In this document: positions 58,161 through 64,000 of the stretch, in pieces
Layout of the letters: the number at the start of each line of letters is the position of its first letter
Numbering within the stretch: the stretch's first letter is position 1
The notes under the pieces: model-generated
Seen by the model: only the letters and a program-made list of their open reading frames with translations
What the model was told of the DNA's origin: nothing
Database searches by the model: none
Assembly (NCBI GenBank): GCA_003281585.1
Contig: QCBN01000002.1
Coordinates: 124,001-188,000, forward strand
Length of the DNA stretch: 64,000 nucleotides
Source of the DNA: Prochlorococcus sp. AG-347-I15
Lineage (GTDB): Bacteria; Cyanobacteriota; Cyanobacteriia; PCC-6307; Cyanobiaceae
Direction of reading: 5' to 3'
Position numbers and translations under genes: made by a program

Positions 58161-60917
58161 ATGACAGAGATGAATGATCAATTATCTTTAGAGAATTATT
58201 CACCTTTTGAAGTAGAGAAAAAGTGGCAAGAAAAATGGGAAAGTTTAAAGGCGTTTAGTCCTAACCCTGAGGATGATGGGGACCCTTTTTGTGTTGTTAT
58301 TCCGCCACCAAATGTAACTGGATCTCTGCATATGGGGCACGCATTTAATACGGCTTTGATAGACGTTGTAGTACGTTTTCAAAGACTTTTAGGTAAGAAT
58401 GTTTTGTGTTTACCAGGAACTGATCATGCTTCGATAGCTGTTCAAACTATTCTCGAAAAACAATTAAAAAGTGAAGGTAAAACAAGCGAGGATATTGGAA
58501 GAGATGAATTTCTTAAAAGAGCATGGAACTGGAAAGAACAAAGTGGTGGAAGAATAGTTTCTCAATTAAAAAGGATAGGATATTCGGTTGACTGGACTAG
58601 AGAAAGATTTACTCTTGATCAAAAATTAAATGAAGCAGTTATTGAGGCTTTTAATATTCTCTATAAAAAGAATTTAATTTATAGAGGCGAATATTTGGTT
58701 AATTGGTGCCCTGAATCTCAATCTGCCGTAAGTGATCTTGAAGTTGAAATGCAAGAAGTAAATGGTCATTTATGGCATTTTAAATACCCTTTAATTTCTG
58801 AAAGTGGTGAACAGTTAGATAAGTACTTAGAAGTTGCAACAACAAGACCAGAAACTCTGTTGGGTGACACTGCTGTGGCAGTTAACCCTGATGATGATAG
58901 ATATAAAGAATTTATTGGTATCAAAGTAAAAGTTCCTTTCGTTGATAGAGAAATACCTATTATCGCTGATTCTCATGTTGATAAAGATTTTGGTACGGGT
59001 TGTGTGAAGGTTACTCCAGCCCATGATCCAAATGATTTTGCAATAGGAAAAAGGCATAATTTAAAACAGATTAATGTAATGAACAAAGATGGAACTTTAA
59101 ATGTTAATGCAGGTATTTTTCAAAATTTAGATAGATATGAGGCTAGAAAGAAAATTATCAATGAATTAGATAACTTAGGCCTTTTGACAAAGATAGAAGA
59201 TTATAAACATACTGTTCCTTTTTCTGATAGAGGTAAGGTGCCAATTGAACCTTTATTGTCAACACAATGGTTTTTGAAAATGGATGATATATCTCAAGGA
59301 TGTCTTAATGAAATTGATTCTAAAAAACCATCGTTTATTCCTCCACGCTGGGAAAAAGTTTATAAGGATTGGTTAGAGAATATTAATGATTGGTGTATCA
59401 GTCGGCAATTATGGTGGGGGCACCAAATACCAGCCTGGTATGTTTTAGATGAATCTCAAGACTCAATAGAACAAAATACTCCATATATCGTTGCGAGAAG
59501 TGAGGATGATGCCTTAATCGAAGCTAATAAAAAATTTGGATTAAATATTAAATTGGTTCGTGATAAAGATGTTTTGGATACATGGTTTTCAAGTGGTTTA
59601 TGGCCTTTCTCAACCCTTGGTTGGCCAAATACAAATGATCCGGATTTTAAAAAATGGTATCCAAATAGTGTTCTTGTTACTGGTTTCGATATTATTTTCT
59701 TCTGGGTGGCAAGAATGACAATGATGGGGAATACTTTTACAAAAAATATTCCTTTTAAGGACGTTTATATTCATGGTCTAGTTCGAGATGAAAATAATAA
59801 AAAAATGAGTAAAAGTTCAGGTAATGGTATTGATCCAATACTATTAATTGATAAATATGGTTCTGATGCTGTACGATTTGCTTTAATTCGAGAAGTTGCA
59901 GGCGCTGGACAAGATATCCGGCTTGATTTTGATAGGAAAAAAGATACGTCTTCAACTGTTGAAGCTTCACGAAATTTTGCGAATAAATTATGGAATGCAA
60001 CTAAATTTGTGTTAATTAATAAAACTTCTAATAATATTTATTCGCTTAATGAGAGTGATGAAACTTCTTTAGAGTTATGTGATAAGTGGATTTTATCGAA
60101 ATTGAATCAGGTAAATATAAAAGTCGCTGCTTTATTGAAAGAATTTAAATTGGGAGAATCTGCAAAACTTCTATATGAATTTACGTGGAATGATTTTTGT
60201 GACTGGTATGTAGAATTTGCTAAACAAAGGTTTAATAATAAAGAGACTAAAAATAGACAAATATCTGAAAAAGTTTTAATAAAAGTGCTCAATGATATTT
60301 TGGTAATGATTCATCCTTTTATGCCTCACATTACTGAGGAACTTTGGCATGTGCTGCAACTAAAACCAGATAATGCATTATTATCTCTTCAAAAATGGCC
60401 AATTCACGAAAATAAATTTGTTGATAATAAGCTTGATAATTCCTTTCAGCAACTCTTTGAAATTATAAGGCTGATTAGAAATTTGAGAGCTGAATTAGGT
60501 CTTAAGCCATCAGAAAAAGGTCCTGTATATTTAATTTCAGACAATGATGAATTGATTGATTTTTTAAAAACTTTAGTAGATGATATTCAAATCTTAACTA
60601 AATCTTCTGAAGTATTTATTTTTAAAACTATTGATGTTGATAAAAAAGAGTTTGCTAAATCTTTTTCTGGGATAATTAGTGATTTAGAGGTTTACTTACC
60701 TTTTCAGGATTTTGTAAATATAGATGCATTAAGGGAAAGGTTAAACAAGGATTTAAAAAAGGTGACTATTGAATTAGAAAATTTAAATAAGAGATTATCT
60801 AATAAAAATTTCGTTGATAAGGCTCCAAAAGATATTGTTGAAGAATGCAGATTTAAATTAAATGAGGGTTCGGTGCAAAAGGAGAGAATTACTAAAAAAC
60901 TCGAACTTTTGAATTGA
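58161..60917 (+). CDS. valS: Valyl-tRNA synthetase
   Basis: 918 residues, class I. PPPNVTGSLHMGHAF near residue 48 contains the HIGH-like motif (HMGH) and KKMSKSSGNGIDP near 545 the KMSKS motif. The editing domain between them has TTRPETLLGDTAVAV near 225 and the C-terminal 70 residues form the coiled-coil arm (LERLNKDLKKV-like). It follows the tRNA-Val and IscA-like genes and is followed 2 nt later by the VTT gene. Met4 is an alternative start. Confidence 0.98.
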   Translation: MTEMNDQLSLENYSPFEVEKKWQEKWESLKAFSPNPEDDGDPFCVVIPPPNVTGSLHMGHAFNTALIDVVVRFQRLLGKNVLCLPGTDHASIAVQTILEKQLKSEGKTSEDIGRDEFLKRAWNWKEQSGGRIVSQLKRIGYSVDWTRERFTLDQKLNEAVIEAFNILYKKNLIYRGEYLVNWCPESQSAVSDLEVEMQEVNGHLWHFKYPLISESGEQLDKYLEVATTRPETLLGDTAVAVNPDDDRYKEFIGIKVKVPFVDREIPIIADSHVDKDFGTGCVKVTPAHDPNDFAIGKRHNLKQINVMNKDGTLNVNAGIFQNLDRYEARKKIINELDNLGLLTKIEDYKHTVPFSDRGKVPIEPLLSTQWFLKMDDISQGCLNEIDSKKPSFIPPRWEKVYKDWLENINDWCISRQLWWGHQIPAWYVLDESQDSIEQNTPYIVARSEDDALIEANKKFGLNIKLVRDKDVLDTWFSSGLWPFSTLGWPNTNDPDFKKWYPNSVLVTGFDIIFFWVARMTMMGNTFTKNIPFKDVYIHGLVRDENNKKMSKSSGNGIDPILLIDKYGSDAVRFALIREVAGAGQDIRLDFDRKKDTSSTVEASRNFANKLWNATKFVLINKTSNNIYSLNESDETSLELCDKWILSKLNQVNIKVAALLKEFKLGESAKLLYEFTWNDFCDWYVEFAKQRFNNKETKNRQISEKVLIKVLNDILVMIHPFMPHITEELWHVLQLKPDNALLSLQKWPIHENKFVDNKLDNSFQQLFEIIRLIRNLRAELGLKPSEKGPVYLISDNDELIDFLKTLVDDIQILTKSSEVFIFKTIDVDKKEFAKSFSGIISDLEVYLPFQDFVNIDALRERLNKDLKKVTIELENLNKRLSNKNFVDKAPKDIVEECRFKLNEGSVQKERITKKLELLN

Positions 60918-60919
60918 TA

Positions 60920-61516
60920 ATGAATATATTTCTCGAAAATATTTATAATTTGTCTTTTTTTTTTAATACTGGCTTTGGGATCTTTGCATTTGTTTGTATT
61001 TATATTTTAATTGTTTTATTAATACTTCCAGCCTCTTGGTTATCTTTATTATCAGGTTTTTTATATGGCTCATATTTAGGATCAATTATTGTTTTCATTT
61101 CCGCTTCCATAGGAGCATCAGTTGCTTTTTTTATATCAAAGAGTTTTTTTGCAAAAAAGCTAAAAAATCTTTTTAGCCGTAATCCAAAATTAAGTGTCAT
61201 GGAAAAAGTAGTAGAAAAAGGCGGACTTAAATTAATTTTGTTAGCGAGATTATCGCCGATATTTCCCTTCAGTATTCTTAATTATTTTTATGGTTTGAAT
61301 AATGTTAAATTTAGAGATTTCGCTCTTGGTCTTCTTGGAATAATTCCAGGAACTTTTCTTTATTGCTCAATAGGCAGTTTGGCAAAAAGTATTCAGGAGT
61401 TAAAAAATGTGCAATCACCAAATAATTTATATATTACTAGCATTGGAATTATTTCAACTTTTTTAGTTGTATATTTCTCAGCTAAATACTCCAGAGAATA
61501 TTTTGAAAAATCTTAA
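60920..61516 (+). CDS. VTT-domain (TVP38/DedA-like) membrane protein
   Basis: 198 residues from the ATG at 60920, two nt after the valS stop. Several hydrophobic helices. The family core is seen in PASWLSLLSGFLYGSYLGSIIV near residues 30-52 (shown in part), GASVAFFISKSFF near 65 and LKLILLARLSPIFPFSILNYFYG near 100 (shown in part), where the Arg-Pro region is conserved. These proteins are linked to lipid scrambling and membrane homeostasis; the role here is not known. Confidence 0.88.
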   Translation: MNIFLENIYNLSFFFNTGFGIFAFVCIYILIVLLILPASWLSLLSGFLYGSYLGSIIVFISASIGASVAFFISKSFFAKKLKNLFSRNPKLSVMEKVVEKGGLKLILLARLSPIFPFSILNYFYGLNNVKFRDFALGLLGIIPGTFLYCSIGSLAKSIQELKNVQSPNNLYITSIGIISTFLVVYFSAKYSREYFEKS

Positions 61517-61520
61517 GAAT

Positions 61521-61673
61521 TTACTCTTTAATATTCCAATCTCTAATTGATGCAATTAAGATAAACCACAAAAGCCTTAATTTACCTAGTAAAGTTTTGT
61601 TGGCTTCTAATTCGATATATTTTGCCTGTCCACAAGGTGTTTTGATGAAGTTGAAAACTGTTTTCTTCGTCAT
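61521..61673 (-). CDS. Short 50-residue hypothetical protein
   Basis: A 50-codon frame, ATG at 61673, TAA at 61521. It begins MTKKTVFNFIKTPCGQ and ends ASIRDWNIKE; residues 31-42 (LRLLWFILIA) are hydrophobic. A purine-rich GAGAGAC element precedes the ATG by 2-8 nt on the minus strand. The protein-like composition (Trp, Cys, ordered basic and acidic residues) is unlike the surrounding AT noise. It lies in the otherwise empty gap 61517-61790. No family is recognised; it may be a conserved small Prochlorococcus gene. Confidence 0.55.
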   Translation of the reverse strand: MTKKTVFNFIKTPCGQAKYIELEANKTLLGKLRLLWFILIASIRDWNIKE

Positions 61674-61790
61674 AAGTCTCTCAAAAATTCCTGATAATTA
61701 TTCTTACATTCTATAGCTGAGATTTTTATTTTTTTTACTTAAAAACCAAATTTTTCATTGACTACTTTATTGAATATCATTTTTTAAAAT

Positions 61791-63104
61791 TTAAACTTTT
61801 TCTCCAGCTTTAAATCCTCTAAAGCATTTGAATCTGGGGAACCTAAGACTATAAGTCAAAGCATCCTTGGATTTAGTTTTAGCATCAGCTCTGATTTCTA
61901 CAAGTTGACCAATAAGTATATTCCGTTTTGACCAATATTCTTCACGTTGGATATCACTAAATCCGCTTCCACAACTAAGACTGTATTCATGCCCATCATC
62001 TTCACCTTCTACTAGTACAGCTCCTAGTCTACCTTTATTGCGACCTGTGCCTTCCTCAACTGATACAACCTTTAAAGTGACTTCAATGAAAGGTTTTGCC
62101 TTTAACCAACTGTGTGTTCTTTTACATTCATACATCGCATCGGGATCTTTAATCATTACTCCTTCATATCCACCCTCCACAGCAGATTTATTCAGCTCTA
62201 CAAATCTTTTCTGTCCTTCAAAGGTGTCTAGGTTTACATTTTCCCATTCAAGTGTTTTTATATGTCTTAGAAGTATAGAATGTTTTGTAACCCATTCTTT
62301 TACTAATAAACTTCTTGCTGTTTGACTAGTGTTCCATCTCCCTTTTTGGAAGTCTTCAAGGGGACATAAGTCAAATAAATGTAGAACTGCGTCTTTTGTT
62401 TGTTTACCATCTTTTCTATGAACCTGTTTCATTAAATCCTGAAAGTTAGCGCTCATTACTTCACCATCTAGGACTAAGTCATGAGGTGCAGGATCTTCTT
62501 TTAAAACGTTTTCTATTTCTGAGATAATATGACCAAAATTATGGAATTGTTTACCATTACGAGAAAACATTTCTACTTTATTTTGTCTAATAATAGTTAA
62601 GACGCGTACACCATCTAATTTGATTTCAATTTGCTTTTTTCCTATCATTTTTTTTTCATGATTTGCACTGTCATGAGCTAAAGGACAAGAAAAAATAGGA
62701 ATCGCATATTTGGGAAATTTCTTGGCTATCTTGTTGATTGTTTTTTCAGATACACCACATCTAAGATCTTTAATTAAAACTCGTCTATAAAAACCATTCC
62801 ACTCTTCTTTCGTGGCAGATTCCATAGCCTTAATAATTGCATCGCGCGCAGCGTGACCAGTAAGTTCTCTTTGAATAAGCTTATTTGCTAATTTTTTAAA
62901 ATCTTTCCATAAAAAATTTTGACTTTTTTCATTATCTTTTTCAGGAACAATTTTTACACCAAAAGTTACCAATGGATCAAGTGCCATACGGATGCCTTCA
63001 AAAAAATCATCTAGACCTTGTTCCATTGCTTCTGAGATGATTTTTTCTTTATCTAATCTACTTGGATGTAATTCTAATTGATGTATTATCTCGTCTTTAA
63101 ACAA
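61791..63104 (-). CDS. ATP-dependent DNA ligase, T4-phage-like
   Basis: 437 residues with a TTG start; GAGG on the minus strand (63114-63117) is 9 nt upstream and supports it. Nucleotidyltransferase motifs are present: I IEIKLDGVR near residue 160 (adenylated Lys), Ia FSRNGK near 180, III LVLDGEVM near 212, IV GGYEGVMIKD near 312 and V WLKAKPF near 333, then an OB fold. The N-terminal domain includes LTGHAARDAI and LIKDLRCGVS, like the T4 gp30 DNA-binding domain. Bacteria replicate with NAD ligase LigA, so this is an additional ligase, probably acquired. It is compositionally like its neighbours, so an old acquisition. Confidence 0.93.
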   Translation of the reverse strand: MFKDEIIHQLELHPSRLDKEKIISEAMEQGLDDFFEGIRMALDPLVTFGVKIVPEKDNEKSQNFLWKDFKKLANKLIQRELTGHAARDAIIKAMESATKEEWNGFYRRVLIKDLRCGVSEKTINKIAKKFPKYAIPIFSCPLAHDSANHEKKMIGKKQIEIKLDGVRVLTIIRQNKVEMFSRNGKQFHNFGHIISEIENVLKEDPAPHDLVLDGEVMSANFQDLMKQVHRKDGKQTKDAVLHLFDLCPLEDFQKGRWNTSQTARSLLVKEWVTKHSILLRHIKTLEWENVNLDTFEGQKRFVELNKSAVEGGYEGVMIKDPDAMYECKRTHSWLKAKPFIEVTLKVVSVEEGTGRNKGRLGAVLVEGEDDGHEYSLSCGSGFSDIQREEYWSKRNILIGQLVEIRADAKTKSKDALTYSLRFPRFKCFRGFKAGEKV

Positions 63105-63128
63105 TTCTTTTTACCTCACAAGAAATTA

Positions 63129-63548
63129 TTAATTCACTTTTGCTATTCTGTCTATTTTCCAATCATTGTCAGTTTTTGCAAAAGTAAAATCTAATGGGAG
63201 CTCATCTTGTTTATCTTCTGATTTTAAATTCAAAGTTATTATGATTTGGTCTTCTTGGACTCTAGGTCTTCCTGATTTTAAATTTCTGTATTTATTGAGA
63301 TTTAAACTAGCTAAAAATTTAAGAAAGTCTTGGCGCTTCACATGAGTTTTATAAGTTTTTGTAGTCAAACCATAAGCTGCATCAATCCTGCCAGCAGCTA
63401 TTTGATCAAAAAACTTTCTTACTAATGGATTAATTCCTCTGGCGCTTATAACTAATTTGACTGCATTAAAAGTCCAAAAAGAAACTAGTACAGCTCCGCC
63501 AACTAATAGTGCTTTAATTCCTATATCTTTAACTAGTGTTGCATCCAT
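63129..63548 (-). CDS. Membrane-anchored NTF2-like protein
   Basis: 139 residues. A single hydrophobic helix at about 10-32 is followed by a periplasmic or cytoplasmic alpha+beta part with FFDQIAAGRIDAAYGLTT near residue 46 and LDFTFAKTDNDWKIDRI near 118, the pattern of NTF2-like/DUF4864-type domains. Function unknown. It is directly upstream (24 nt) of the ligase gene on the same strand, so the two may be one transcript. Confidence 0.7.
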   Translation of the reverse strand: MDATLVKDIGIKALLVGGAVLVSFWTFNAVKLVISARGINPLVRKFFDQIAAGRIDAAYGLTTKTYKTHVKRQDFLKFLASLNLNKYRNLKSGRPRVQEDQIIITLNLKSEDKQDELPLDFTFAKTDNDWKIDRIAKVN

Positions 63549-63633
63549 GTTGATTTAAGTTTTTTATTACTTTAAGAAAAGAAATCGTTTTTGATGGCTT
63601 TTTTTGTCAAAATAATACTAATTTTAATTCATA

Positions 63634-64000
63634 ATGCCTGTAATTCCTCTTTTACCTTTATTTCATAAATTTAATACCCAATATTTTGAAAATTCTCTAG
63701 CGGTTAATAATCAACCTTTAGTAAAAGTTAGATGGAGTGATAATAGATTAAAAACCACTGCTGGTTTTTATAAAAGAAAAAGAATTAATGGTTTTCTAGA
63801 TTCTGAAATTATCTTATCGAAACCTATTTTGAGTAAATTATCTACTATCGAAATAAACAGTACTTTATGTCATGAAATGATTCATGCATGGGTAGATAGG
63901 ATATTAAAAAAAAATGAGATACATGGTCCAAATTTCTTAGAAAAGATGAATGAAATTAATAAAAAAGAGAAGAATTTCCAAATTTCTGTGAGGCACTCAT
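63634..64000 (+). CDS. SprT-like zinc metalloprotease, 5' part
   Basis: The ATG at 63634 opens a frame of 122 codons that runs off the window. LCHEMIHAWVDRI, near residue 83, is an HExxH-like motif (HEMIH), and TAGFYKRKRI near 47 with the following GFLDSEIILS matches the SprT/Spartan (SprT-like) family. Family members are zinc proteases; Spartan cleaves DNA-protein crosslinks in eukaryotes, while bacterial SprT roles are less clear. The C-terminal zinc ribbon would be outside. It diverges from the NTF2-like gene by 85 nt. Confidence 0.85.
   Translation, partial: MPVIPLLPLFHKFNTQYFENSLAVNNQPLVKVRWSDNRLKTTAGFYKRKRINGFLDSEIILSKPILSKLSTIEINSTLCHEMIHAWVDRILKKNEIHGPNFLEKMNEINKKEKNFQISVRHS

Noticed and set aside
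61791-63104. Prophage remnant indicated by the T4-like ligase
   Set aside because: No other phage gene is near, and codon use and AT content match the neighbours.

Overview
The window is AT-rich, gene-dense chromosomal DNA from a marine picocyanobacterium. Gene order and protein style match high-light-adapted Prochlorococcus marinus as I remember it: dnaN, a PRC-barrel gene, purL, purF, a second type IIA topoisomerase A subunit, queG, nusB, ftsY and argH run one way, with thrC on the far side of dnaN. The taxon comes from recall of gene order, DUF3134, the group 2 sigma factor, sucrose-phosphate synthase and base composition; no database search was done. Nearly everything is housekeeping core genome. 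I see no prophage, insertion sequence, CRISPR array or secretion island.

Layout. 1-11 kb: the end of a dihydrouridine synthase, a glycine-rich RRM protein, then argH, a SpoIIE/PP2C phosphatase, ftsY, nusB and DUF502 on the minus strand, followed by queG, a TPR protein and a ParC/GyrA-like gene on the plus strand. 11-17 kb: purF, purL, a PRC-barrel protein and dnaN on the minus strand. 16.9-17.25 kb: a 338-nt AT-rich gap with DnaA-box-like 9-mers and a 10-bp inverted repeat, the probable replication origin. 17-29 kb: thrC, a DUF1400 protein, an ABC1/UbiB kinase, recN, uvrA, sucrose-phosphate synthase, a small overlapping gene, mraY, DUF3134 and a small membrane protein. 29-46 kb: argG, rpsF, aroE, dnaK, a DAO-family oxidoreductase, purU, a ClC antiporter, acnB, a DAHP synthase, a phytol/polyprenol-kinase-like protein, a group 2 sigma factor, ppk, an MFS exporter and cobA. 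46-57.6 kb: a long minus-strand run of mazG, speE, speB, gcvT, aspS, pyrG, queE, queC, pabB and pabC. 57.6-64 kb: tRNA-Val(UAC), an A-type Fe-S carrier, valS, a VTT-domain membrane protein, a new 50-residue ORF, a phage-T4-like ATP-dependent DNA ligase, a membrane-anchored NTF2-like protein and the start of a SprT-type metalloprotease.

How the genes work together: they cover nucleotide synthesis (purF, purL, purU, pyrG), arginine and polyamines (argG, argH, speB, speE), chorismate and folate (DAHP synthase, aroE, pabB, pabC, gcvT), queuosine (queE, queC, queG), cell wall (mraY), DNA replication and repair (dnaN, topoisomerase, recN, uvrA, ligase) and translation (valS, aspS, rpsF, tRNA-Val). 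Many neighbours overlap by 1-4 nt (ATGA or TAATG) and several convergent pairs overlap at their 3' ends, as expected of a streamlined genome.

The points most worth a second look are the probable origin and the mostly head-on gene orientation to its right, the T4-type ligase, the antisense overlap at the sucrose-phosphate synthase tail, a short ORF at 61.5 kb, the 24-nt coding repeat in the RRM gene, and the ATGA-coupled queC-pabB-pabC block. I did not find a convincing new multi-gene system.
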